A stretch of DNA of 8,229 bases from an uncultured Clostridia bacterium (GCA_947589335.1 CANPZH010000064.1:1-8229), one strand, 5' to 3'; positions 1 to 5,917 are shown, numbered from the stretch's first letter. Numbers and translations are program-made. The notes: a model not told the origin generated them from the sequence alone.

Positions 1-42
1 CTTATCGACAGCGCCGATTTTCTTCTGATAGTTTTTAGCCAT
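1..42 (-). CDS. Start of an unidentified gene downstream of ppa (partial)
   Basis: On the minus strand an ATG at 42-40 opens a frame reading MAKNYQKKIGAVDK up to the window edge, so only 14 codons are visible. A GAGAGG ribosome binding site lies at 55-50, seven bases before the ATG, which supports this as a true start. The start is 22 bases after the ppa stop with no terminator between, so the two genes probably share a transcript. The fragment is lysine-rich and shows no signal peptide. It is too short to assign to a family, and I do not recognise it. Confidence 0.6.
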   Translation of the reverse strand, partial: MAKNYQKKIGAVDK

Positions 43-64
43 TGGAAAACCTCTCGATCGTGAT

Positions 65-598
65 TTATTTTACATTAAATTTTTCATTGTAGGATTCGAT
101 AGACTGAACGATTATCTCCCTTGCAGCCTCAGCGCCCTGAACCTCGTCAACCGCCGTGTCCTTGTTTTCAAGGCTCTTATAGACGGTGAAGAAGTGGCAC
201 ATCTCGGTGAAAACGTGCCGTGGGATCTGAGATATGTCGGTGTATTCGTTGTAGTTCGGATCGTCAAACGGAATGGCGATTATTTTTTCGTCGTTTCTTC
301 CGTTGTCAACCATTCTTATTACGCCTATCGGATAGCACCGTATAAGCGTCATCGGATAAACGACCTGGCTGCAAAGCACCAAAACATCGAGCGGATCGAG
401 GTCGTCGCCGTATGTGCGCGGTATAAAGCCGTAGTTTGCAGGGTAGTGCGTGGAGGTGTACAGTATCCTGTCAAGCTTTAAAAGACCGGTCTGTTTGTCC
501 ATCTCATACTTGCACTTGCTTCCCTTTGGGATCTCGATTACCGCGATAAAGTCGTTTTCATTGATTCTTGAGGAGTCGATATCATGCCAAATATTCAT
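65..598 (-). CDS. ppa: Inorganic pyrophosphatase, family I (soluble, Mg-dependent)
   Basis: This 177-residue protein hydrolyses pyrophosphate to two phosphates in the cytoplasm, which pulls biosynthetic reactions forward. The length matches the bacterial family I enzyme (about 175 residues). Visible active-site elements are E22 and K25 in IEIPKGSKCKYE, YGFIP at 56-60, the signature DLDPLD at 66-71 with three metal-binding aspartates, D98 and D103-E-K105 in the second metal/phosphate site, and Y140-K141 in HFFTVYKSLE. All key residues are present, so it should be active. It has its own promoter (TTGCAT/TAAAAT on the minus strand). The ribosome binding site is weak: an AAAGG run about 12-14 bases before the ATG. 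Eight of its isoleucines are ATA codons, unlike the genes to the right. It is followed closely by an unidentified co-oriented gene. Confidence 0.95.
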   Translation of the reverse strand: MNIWHDIDSSRINENDFIAVIEIPKGSKCKYEMDKQTGLLKLDRILYTSTHYPANYGFIPRTYGDDLDPLDVLVLCSQVVYPMTLIRCYPIGVIRMVDNGRNDEKIIAIPFDDPNYNEYTDISQIPRHVFTEMCHFFTVYKSLENKDTAVDEVQGAEAAREIIVQSIESYNEKFNVK

Positions 599-673
599 AA
601 ATGCTTTTCATTCCTTTCGCAAGTCTTATCCGAAAACAGGGCAATCTGTGTACTTCGGATATTAATTTTCTCT

Positions 674-702
674 ATTTTATCACAAATGTATTGATAATGC
701 AA
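674..702 (-). promoter_or_regulatory. Predicted promoter of ppa
   Basis: On the minus strand the -35 box TTGCAT (702-697) and the -10 box TAAAAT (679-674) are separated by exactly 17 bases. Transcription would start near 667, giving a leader of about 70 bases before the ppa ATG at 598. It lies back to back with the GH13 promoter at 729-757. Confidence 0.6.
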
Positions 703-728
703 CAATGACAAAGAAGCAAATAAAAATA

Positions 729-757
729 TTGCAAAATATATGTATTTATGCTATAAT
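729..757 (+). promoter_or_regulatory. Predicted promoter of the GH13 gene
   Basis: The -35 box TTGCAA (729-734) and a perfect -10 box TATAAT (752-757) have a 17-base spacer, in AT-rich DNA. Initiation would fall near 764, leaving an unusually long leader of about 188 bases before the ATG at 952. The -35 is 26 bases from the -35 of the divergent ppa promoter, so one regulator could touch both. Confidence 0.75.
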
Positions 758-793
758 ACCCTCATTCGCTGTCTTTTGGGACGATGCGGCGAT

Positions 794-937
794 TAAAATT
801 TTATTTGCTTGTGTTATGATATGCCCCCGCATAAATCTCAAGGCTCCGAGCAGGTAAGCTTGGCTTGCTCCGCTTTGATTAAAAATTTTCGGAGGACTGC
901 GGGATATGCTGCGGGGATATGTCATAATAAAAATTTA
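794..937 (+). promoter_or_regulatory. Structured 5' leader upstream of the GH13 gene
   Basis: The predicted transcript can fold into a long nested structure. An outer stem pairs 794-804 with 927-937 (10 of 11 positions). The next stem pairs 814-831 with 910-927, almost fully complementary with two G-U pairs and one mismatch. Inside, 848-855 pairs with 863-870 as an 8-bp hairpin with a 7-base loop. A near-copy of the 3' arm lies just upstream: CTGCGGGATATG (897-908) is followed immediately by CTGCGGGGATATG (909-921), so two segments could compete for the same 5' arm. The ribosome binding site GAGGTGA (939-945) starts two bases after the outer stem. I recognise no known riboswitch class here. 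No second gene was found in the 353-base interval. Confidence 0.45.
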
Positions 938-951
938 TGAGGTGATAATAT

Positions 952-2268
952 ATGAGCAGTTGGATCAATGAAGCGGTGTTCTATCAAATCTACCCGATAG
1001 GCTTCTGCGGAGCGCCGGAGTATAATGACTGCAAGCAGGAGTACCGTCTTGACAAGATAAAGGAGTGGATACCGCATCTTAAAAAGCTCAATGTAAACGC
1101 TATATATCTTGGACCGGTGTTTGACTCCACAAAGCACGGATATGATACCAAGGATTATTACAAGGTCGATACGAGACTCGGCGACAATGCGTCGTTCAAG
1201 TCAATATGCGACGAGCTCCACGCAAACGGGATAAAGATCGTGCTCGACGGCGTGTTCAACCATGTCGGAAGAGAGTTTGCGCCCTTCAAGGAAGTGCGTG
1301 AGAAGAGGGAGGGCACAAGCTACCGCTTCTGGTTCAACATTGATTTTTACGGAAATTCGCGCTACAACGACGGCTTCGACTATCAGAACTGGGAGGGACA
1401 CCCCGAGCTCGTCAAACTCCGCCTTGAGAACACGGATGTGCAGAACTATCTCATGGACGCCGTGCGCTTCTGGATCCGCGAATTCGGCATCGACGGGCTG
1501 CGGCTCGACGTGAGCTATCTCCTCCCGCAGTGGTTCTTCGAGCTGCTGCGCCGCACGGTGCGCGAGTTCCGCGAAGATTTCTTTCTCGTCGGCGAGGTCA
1601 TCCACTGCACCAACTTCGCGCAGAACATCTGCCCGGAGCGGCTGAACTCCATCACGAACTACGAGTGCTTCAAGGGGATGCTCTCCGCCTTCAATTCGGA
1701 CAATCTGTTCGAGATCGAGCACTCGCTCACCCGTCTCTTTTCGAGCGAGCCCTGGGCGCTCTATGCGGGCAAGCGCATGCTCAATTTCGTCGATAACCAC
1801 GACGTCGTGCGCGCCTGTACCGCCCTGAAGGAGAAGCGGAACCTCCTCAACCTGTACACTCTGCTCTTCACGATGCCGGGGATCCCGTGCGTCTATTATG
1901 GCTCGGAATTCGGCGCGGAGGGGGACAAGGGGGACTTCGACGCCCGTCTCCGCCCCTGTATCGACGAGCTGGACAAGGGCGCGCACCCCGAGCTTGCCGC
2001 ACACATCGGAAAGCTCGCCCGTATCCGCAGGGAGAGCCGCGCGCTGCAGTACGGCAGCTACCGCAAGGCGACCCTTTCCAACCGCTATTTCTCCTTCGTG
2101 CGCGAATATGAAGGAGAGCGGATCATCGTCGCGATCAACATCTCGGACGGAGATCCCACCGTGCGCGTGGAAGAAGCCGAGGGCGTCGATCTTCTGACGG
2201 GGCAGATCCGCAACCTGAACGACATCTATCTGCCGCCTTTTTCTTCGTCGGTCTACAGGAAACTGTAA
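952..2268 (+). CDS. GH13 alpha-amylase family glycoside hydrolase (cytoplasmic)
   Basis: This 438-residue TIM-barrel enzyme most likely cuts alpha-1,4 or alpha-1,6 bonds in short glucans. The GH13 regions appear in order: region I LDGVFNHVGRE (D99, N103, H104), region II GLRLDVSY with the nucleophile D186, region III LVGEV with the acid/base E215, and region IV FVDNHD (H283, D284). YYGSEFG at 315-321 and a short C-terminal beta domain (about 365-438) follow. There is no signal peptide, and the length resembles intracellular maltodextrin-degrading or neopullulanase-like members, so exact substrate specificity is open. GAGGTGA six bases before the ATG fixes the start. The first 95 codons use ATA for six of nine isoleucines and the rest use none, a break at conserved region I. 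No strong terminator follows. Confidence 0.88.
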   Translation: MSSWINEAVFYQIYPIGFCGAPEYNDCKQEYRLDKIKEWIPHLKKLNVNAIYLGPVFDSTKHGYDTKDYYKVDTRLGDNASFKSICDELHANGIKIVLDGVFNHVGREFAPFKEVREKREGTSYRFWFNIDFYGNSRYNDGFDYQNWEGHPELVKLRLENTDVQNYLMDAVRFWIREFGIDGLRLDVSYLLPQWFFELLRRTVREFREDFFLVGEVIHCTNFAQNICPERLNSITNYECFKGMLSAFNSDNLFEIEHSLTRLFSSEPWALYAGKRMLNFVDNHDVVRACTALKEKRNLLNLYTLLFTMPGIPCVYYGSEFGAEGDKGDFDARLRPCIDELDKGAHPELAAHIGKLARIRRESRALQYGSYRKATLSNRYFSFVREYEGERIIVAINISDGDPTVRVEEAEGVDLLTGQIRNLNDIYLPPFSSSVYRKL

Positions 2269-2325
2269 AAAGTACGCCGGCGAAGCGGATTTCAAAGAAA
2301 TTTCCGAAAATCTCTTGAAAATAGC

Positions 2326-2354
2326 TTGCTTTTCGGCTCGGAATCGGCTAAAAT
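2326..2354 (+). promoter_or_regulatory. Predicted promoter of tRNA-Ser
   Basis: TTGCTT (2326-2331) and TAAAAT (2349-2354) are separated by 17 bases. The predicted initiation point near 2361 is only a few bases before the mature tRNA 5' end at 2365, as expected for a tRNA gene with a short leader. Confidence 0.6.
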
Positions 2355-2364
2355 GGAATAGCTT

Positions 2365-2454
2365 GCAGAGATGGCGGAGCGGTTGAACGCGCACGATTCG
2401 AAATCGTGTTATGCAGGAATGTATACAAGGGTTCGAATCCCTTTCTCTGCGCCA
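2365..2454 (+). tRNA. tRNA-Ser (anticodon CGA)
   Basis: This 90-base serine tRNA with encoded CCA reads UCG codons. The acceptor stem GCAGAGA pairs with TCTCTGC, followed by discriminator G and CCA. The anticodon stem CACGA/TCGTG encloses the loop TTCGAAA, with anticodon CGA at 2399-2401. The long class II variable arm TATGCA-GGAA-TGTATA is diagnostic for serine here. The T arm is AAGGG-TTCGAAT-CCCTT. The gene stands alone, with its own promoter and a hairpin terminator. There is no integrase or duplicated tRNA 3' end nearby to suggest use as an attachment site. Confidence 0.96.
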
Positions 2455-2461
2455 AGCGGCG

Positions 2462-2497
2462 ATAATACGGACCCTTCCGGGCTCGTATTATTTTTTT
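2462..2497 (+). terminator. Rho-independent terminator after tRNA-Ser, directly upstream of the hydrolase
   Basis: ATAATACG (2462-2469) pairs perfectly with CGTATTAT (2484-2491). An inner CCC/GGG extends the stem around TTCC, and a T tract runs from 2491 to 2497. The T tract ends five bases before the GGAGGTGA ribosome binding site of the next gene, so the hairpin sits in the leader of any transcript that continues into that gene. Confidence 0.8.
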
Positions 2498-2516
2498 ATG
2501 CGGAGGTGACATCATC

Positions 2517-3485
2517 ATGTGTACGGCGATCTCTTATACGACAAAGGATCATTACTTCGGGCGCAACCTCGACCTCGAGTATTCCTACCGGGAAGAGGTG
2601 ACGATCGTCCCGCGCAACTATCCCTTCCGCTTCCGCAGAGCGGGGGAGCGGAAGCGCCACTACGCGCTCATCGGCATGGCGTACGTGCAGGACGGCTACC
2701 CGCTCTACTACGACGCCGTCAATGAGAAGGGGCTCGGCATGGCGGGGCTGAATTTCCCCGGGAATGCCGTCTATTCCACGGCGCAGGAGGGGAAGGAGAA
2801 CGTCTCGCCCTTCGAATTCATCCCGTACCTTCTCGGGAGCTGTGCGACCCTTTCCGAAGCTCGCAAGGCGCTTGAGCGCGTCCTCCTCGTCGACATTCCC
2901 TTCTCAAAGGAGCTGCCGCTGACGCCGCTGCACTGGATGATTGCGGACGGGAGCGGGTCGCTCGTCGTGGAGCAGACGGCGGAGGGACTGCGGGTTTATG
3001 ACGATCCCGTCGGCGTGATGACGAACAATCCGCCCTTCCCCGTCCAGATGACGATGCTCGCGAACTACATGCAACTCTCCCCGAAACAGGCGGAGAACCG
3101 CTTTGCGCCGTCCGTGCCGATCGAGGCATACAGCCGCGGCATGGGCGCAGTGGGGCTCCCGGGGGATATGTCCTCCTTCTCGCGCTTTGTCAAAGCGGCG
3201 TTCGTCAAGAGCAATTCCGTCGCGGGAGAGGGGGAAAAGGAGAGCGTGAACCAGTTCTTTCATCTGCTCTCCTCCGTCGAACAGCCCCGCGGCAGCGTGC
3301 TCTGGAACGGACACTATGAGATCACCGTCTATTCCTCCTGCTGCAATGCGACGAAGGGGATCTACTACTATACGACCTATGAAAACCGTGCGATCAACGG
3401 GATCAGCCTCTTCCGCGAGGATCTCGAGGGGACGGAGCTCATCCGCTACCCCCTCCTGCAAGAAGAGCTCAGGATCGGGAACTGA
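2517..3485 (+). CDS. bsh: Choloylglycine hydrolase family protein, likely bile salt hydrolase
   Basis: This is an Ntn-hydrolase of 322 residues, within the usual size of bile salt hydrolases and penicillin V acylases. It is predicted to cleave the amide bond of glycine- or taurine-conjugated bile acids in the cytoplasm. Removal of Met1 exposes the nucleophile C2. The family residues R16 and D19 (FGRNLDLE), N79 (GMAGLNFPG), N170/N171 (MTNNPPF) and R223 (LPGDMSSFSRFV) are all present. The last motif and GLNFPG are typical of Gram-positive bile salt hydrolases, but penicillin V acylase activity cannot be excluded by reading alone. GGAGGTGA at 2502-2509 sets the start at the required Met-Cys. No promoter is evident between the tRNA terminator and this gene. 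An SDR gene follows after 36 bases. Confidence 0.88.
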   Translation: MCTAISYTTKDHYFGRNLDLEYSYREEVTIVPRNYPFRFRRAGERKRHYALIGMAYVQDGYPLYYDAVNEKGLGMAGLNFPGNAVYSTAQEGKENVSPFEFIPYLLGSCATLSEARKALERVLLVDIPFSKELPLTPLHWMIADGSGSLVVEQTAEGLRVYDDPVGVMTNNPPFPVQMTMLANYMQLSPKQAENRFAPSVPIEAYSRGMGAVGLPGDMSSFSRFVKAAFVKSNSVAGEGEKESVNQFFHLLSSVEQPRGSVLWNGHYEITVYSSCCNATKGIYYYTTYENRAINGISLFREDLEGTELIRYPLLQEELRIGN

Positions 3486-3521
3486 CCTTAGATTTCCCCG
3501 CGAAGGGGGAAGGGGGGACAT

Positions 3522-4313
3522 ATGGAATACACCTTGGTCACGGGCGCGTGCGGGGGACTCGGGCGCGCGTTCTGCAAGATCCTCGCCGCGCGCGGGGAGC
3601 CGCTCTTTCTGACGGGGCGGGATGAAAACCGCCTTGCGGCGCTCGGCGAAGAGCTGCAGAAGGCTGCTCCCGGGCTCGCGGTCGAATACTTTCCCTGCGA
3701 TCTCACGCTCGAGGGCTCAAGGAGGCGGCTGTTTGCCTATGCAGACCGTCTCGGCGCCGCTTTCCGCAGGCTCGTCTATGTCGCGGGGGCGGACGTACAG
3801 AAGGCGTTCGAGAAGTACTCCGAGGAGAAGCTCGTCATGCAGGCGAGGGTCAACTTTGAGGGCGCGGTCTCCGTGACCCGCTCGGTCATGTCCCGCGCCC
3901 GTCTCGACGGGACGACGGAACTGCTTGCAATCGGGAGCGTCTCTGGGATTTACCCGATGCCCTACTTTGCCCTCTACAGCGCGACCAAGCGGGCGCTTTC
4001 GCAGTTCTATTCGGCGCTCCGCACCGAGCTGAAGGGGAGGGCGAAGGTCACCTGCGTGCTTCCCGGCGCCATGCCGACGCGGGAGGACGTCAAGGAGAAC
4101 ATCCGCGCGCAGGGACTGTGGGGGAAGCTCGCCGCCATGCCTCCCGAAACGGTCGCGCTTGCGAGCCTCAAAGCCGTATCGAAGAACAAAAAGCGGGTGA
4201 TCGTCGGGGTGTGGAACAAGCTGATGAGAGCGGTCACGGCTCCCGTCCCGGAGGCATGGAAGATGAAGTGGATCGCCGGGAAGTGGAGCAAAACGGAAAA
4301 GGACGCCTTTTGA
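3522..4313 (+). CDS. Short-chain dehydrogenase/reductase (SDR), substrate unknown
   Basis: This is a 263-residue Rossmann-fold oxidoreductase. The nucleotide-binding motif TGACGGLG lies at 7-14. R33 after beta strand 2 (LTGRDENR) suggests NADP(H) preference. D60-L61 marks the adenine pocket. The catalytic set N111, S139, Y152 and K156 (YSATK) is complete, and PG is at 181-182. The usual NNAG motif is replaced by VAGA (87-90). The C-terminal part (about 217-250, containing VGVWNKLMRAV and a PVPE turn) resembles SDRs of the DltE/YqjQ type rather than textbook hydroxysteroid dehydrogenases. It probably shares a transcript with the bile salt hydrolase gene. A steroid substrate is possible from context only. 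The ribosome binding site is an unusual GGGGGG run four bases before the ATG. Confidence 0.88.
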   Translation: MEYTLVTGACGGLGRAFCKILAARGEPLFLTGRDENRLAALGEELQKAAPGLAVEYFPCDLTLEGSRRRLFAYADRLGAAFRRLVYVAGADVQKAFEKYSEEKLVMQARVNFEGAVSVTRSVMSRARLDGTTELLAIGSVSGIYPMPYFALYSATKRALSQFYSALRTELKGRAKVTCVLPGAMPTREDVKENIRAQGLWGKLAAMPPETVALASLKAVSKNKKRVIVGVWNKLMRAVTAPVPEAWKMKWIAGKWSKTEKDAF

Positions 4314-4322
4314 GCGTCCTTT
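4298..4322. terminator. Hairpin at the end of the SDR gene, possibly bidirectional
   Basis: AAAGGACGC (4298-4306) is perfectly complementary to GCGTCCTTT (4314-4322), with a 7-base loop that contains the SDR stop codon. T-rich DNA follows on both strands (TTTGCTTTATC on plus, CCTTTTCCGTTTT on minus). It could end the SDR transcript or stop the convergent PH-like gene. Confidence 0.55.
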
Positions 4323-4354
4323 GCTTTATCACGATTTCAATCATCTTGGCGCGC

Positions 4355-4383
4355 AGGCGGCTTTGCCCTCCCGCCTATTTTTT
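4355..4383 (+). terminator. Predicted terminator of the hydrolase-SDR operon
   Basis: AGGCGG (4355-4360) pairs with CCGCCT (4371-4376) around a 10-base loop, followed by six T residues at 4378-4383. It overlaps the last codons and TAG stop of the convergent gene, so the terminator and that coding end share the same bases. Confidence 0.55.
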
Positions 4384-4896
4384 CCGCTTGATCTCTTCCT
4401 CCTCCTCGGGGGTCGAAAAGGAGAACCCGATGCTCGGTTTGCGGTCGATCAGGGTGCGGACGAAGTCTTCATACCAGACGGGTTTGACGACGATCACGAT
4501 GTATTTGGTCTGAAAATCGTCGAAATAGACCGCAAGTTTATCGAGCCCCTTGAACAGATGGACGGAACAGATCGACTTGATCTCGTACTTGGAGCGGATC
4601 AGCCCGAAGCGGGTGATGAGCAGACGGTCGGTGATGACGTACTGTGAGCGGATGAGCATCGCGATGATGAGGACCGCAAGGAAAATGCACACAAAAAAGA
4701 GGATGATATGCTGCATCCAGCCGTAGACGGAGCCGGGATCTTCCTCCAAAAAGGCGAGAAAGCGCCAGAGCGTCAGCCCGAATCCCGCGGCGCAGAGTAC
4801 GAGCCCGATCACGAAGAGGACGATCATGACCGGGGAAAAACGGAAGGGATAGCGCTTGGGCTGCGGCGTTTCCCGCTTGGCTTCGAGAGTTTCCAT
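4375..4896 (-). CDS. Two-pass membrane protein with a PH-like domain
   Basis: This is a 173-residue protein of unknown function. A basic N-terminus is followed by two membrane helices (about 22-46 and 60-82). A cytoplasmic beta-rich segment follows (about 85-153, including YVITDRLLITRFG and YEIKSICSVHLF), which looks like a bacterial PH-like domain. The tail is charged (EEEEEIKRKK). The YVITDRLL...FG pattern is typical of such proteins, but no catalytic motif is seen. The frame also has an ATG at 4914, six codons upstream. I chose 4896 because a TTGATT-17-TATACT promoter places the transcription start at or next to this ATG, which would leave the upstream ATG untranscribed. No ribosome binding site precedes either ATG. 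It is divergent from the macrodomain gene. Confidence 0.7.
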   Translation of the reverse strand: METLEAKRETPQPKRYPFRFSPVMIVLFVIGLVLCAAGFGLTLWRFLAFLEEDPGSVYGWMQHIILFFVCIFLAVLIIAMLIRSQYVITDRLLITRFGLIRSKYEIKSICSVHLFKGLDKLAVYFDDFQTKYIVIVVKPVWYEDFVRTLIDRKPSIGFSFSTPEEEEEIKRKK

Positions 4897-4902
4897 ACCG
4901 AC

Positions 4903-4931
4903 AGTATAAAGCATCCGTGCGGAAAAATCAA
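4903..4931 (-). promoter_or_regulatory. Predicted promoter of the PH-like membrane protein gene
   Basis: On the minus strand TTGATT (4931-4926) and TATACT (4908-4903) are separated by 17 bases. Six bases lie between the -10 and the ATG at 4896, so initiation would fall on or very near that start codon and give a leaderless mRNA. CCGTGCGG occurs on both sides of the -35 (4915-4922 and 4940-4947). Confidence 0.5.
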
Positions 4932-4973
4932 ATCATTTTCCGTGCGGGAAGAATTTTTCGGAAATTTTTCGGA
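4915..4973. repeat. Short repeats in the divergent promoter region
   Basis: Two copies of CCGTGCGG occur 25 bases apart (4915-4922, 4940-4947). GGAAAA (4921-4926) and TTTTCC (4936-4941) form an inverted repeat across the minus-strand -35 box. An exact tandem repeat of AATTTTTCGGA follows (4952-4962 and 4963-4973), about one helical turn per copy, located before the plus-strand -35. These could be regulator binding sites, but none matches an operator I know. Confidence 0.4.
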
Positions 4974-4991
4974 TCCTTTGAAGGGAATGTC

Positions 4992-5020
4992 TTGAAATTC
5001 CTTGCGGGAGTTGTTATAAT
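4992..5020 (+). promoter_or_regulatory. Predicted promoter of the macrodomain gene
   Basis: TTGAAA (4992-4997) and a perfect TATAAT (5015-5020) are separated by 17 bases. Initiation near 5027 gives a 30-base leader containing the ribosome binding site AAGGCGG (5044-5050) six bases before the ATG at 5057. This is a strong housekeeping-type promoter. Confidence 0.8.
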
Positions 5021-5056
5021 AGGAAGCGATAGGTTTTGTCATAAAGGCGGAAGCAC

Positions 5057-5911
5057 ATGGGACTTTCTCTCGACGAATGCAAAAAACTCATCGACCTTAC
5101 GCCCTATCCCCGTCCGGAGCCCTACCGCTCGATGGAGGAGATGCAGGAGGCGTGCGACGCGCTGCTGAAATATCTTTTGCGCGAGCGGGGCATGATCGCC
5201 GCGTTCAGCGCGACCTACGAAAAGAAGCGCGGGCTCATCCGCAATTATATGACGGAGCGGCCGGCGAACCCCATTCCCGGGGATATCCTCGAACTGCAGG
5301 ATAAACTCTTCTGGTCGGAGACGCTGGCGAGAGGGGTCGTCGACGTCGGGGAGATCCCGGAGATCAAGTACGGCATCTCGCTATGGGAGGGGGACATCAC
5401 GCGGCTGAATGCCGACGCGATCGTCAACGCCGCCAACAACCGTCTGCTCGGCTGCTGGCTGCCCGGGCACAAGTGCATCGACAATGCGATCCACTCCTTT
5501 GCGGGGATGCAGATGAGAGGGGACTGCGCACGGCTCATGGCGAACCAAGGGGGATCGGAGGAGTGCGGCGAGGCGAAGGCGACCCGCGCATACAATCTCC
5601 CGGGCAAATACGTCATCCATACCGTCGGACCCATGTGCGGCAGGGAAGTGACGGAGCTCCAGCGGGGAGAACTGCGCTCCTGCTATACCTCCTGCCTCAA
5701 TCTCGCGGAGGAGCTCGGCTGCGAGTCCGTCGCCTTCTGCTGCATCGCGACCGGCGTATTCAACTTCCCCCGCGCGGAAGCGGCGGAGATCGCCGTCGGC
5801 GCCGTCATGAACTGGAAGATGCACCACCGCGGGAAGAAGATCAAGGTGATCTTCGATACCTATCTTCCCGAAGACACCGAGATCTACAGACAGATCTTGA
5901 AGCTGGTCTGA
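5057..5911 (+). CDS. Zn-type macrodomain protein, predicted protein-ADP-ribose hydrolase
   Basis: This is a 284-residue protein with a helical N-terminal part (about 1-100) and a macrodomain (about 104-284). It is predicted to remove ADP-ribose from proteins. Visible elements are GDIT (112-115), NAAN (124-127), the zinc-type signature GCWLPGHKCIDNAIH with C133, H138 and C140 as likely metal ligands, YVIHTVGP (185-192) and the ribose/phosphate loop ATGVFNFP (231-238). In known systems this class often sits beside a SirTM sirtuin, a GcvH-like protein and a lipoate ligase, where it reverses ADP-ribosylation of the lipoyl carrier. None of those is adjacent: the upstream gene is divergent and a strong terminator follows. 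It therefore appears to be a stand-alone transcription unit with its own promoter. Function is confident at family level; its target is unknown. Confidence 0.9.
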   Translation: MGLSLDECKKLIDLTPYPRPEPYRSMEEMQEACDALLKYLLRERGMIAAFSATYEKKRGLIRNYMTERPANPIPGDILELQDKLFWSETLARGVVDVGEIPEIKYGISLWEGDITRLNADAIVNAANNRLLGCWLPGHKCIDNAIHSFAGMQMRGDCARLMANQGGSEECGEAKATRAYNLPGKYVIHTVGPMCGREVTELQRGELRSCYTSCLNLAEELGCESVAFCCIATGVFNFPRAEAAEIAVGAVMNWKMHHRGKKIKVIFDTYLPEDTEIYRQILKLV

Positions 5912-5917
5912 CGTCCG

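Noticed and set aside
2286..2306. Hairpin CGGATTTC/GAAAT(T)TCCG after the GH13 stop as a terminator
   Set aside because: It can form a bulged stem, but no T tract follows, only GAAAATCTC. I could not support it as a rho-independent terminator.
1201..2394. A 397-codon open frame on the minus strand opposite the GH13 gene and tRNA-Ser
   Set aside because: Its start lies inside the tRNA gene and it covers the catalytic regions of a clear GH13 enzyme. Its translation is low in complexity and matches no family that I know.
2365..2454. tRNA-Ser as an integration site for a genomic island
   Set aside because: No integrase, no repeated tRNA 3' end and no mobile gene is visible in the window. The composition change lies over 1 kb upstream, inside the GH13 gene, not at the tRNA.
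2904..3521. A 205-codon open frame on the minus strand opposite the bile salt hydrolase gene
   Set aside because: The plus strand carries all family catalytic residues in frame. The antisense frame has no ribosome binding site or recognisable motif.
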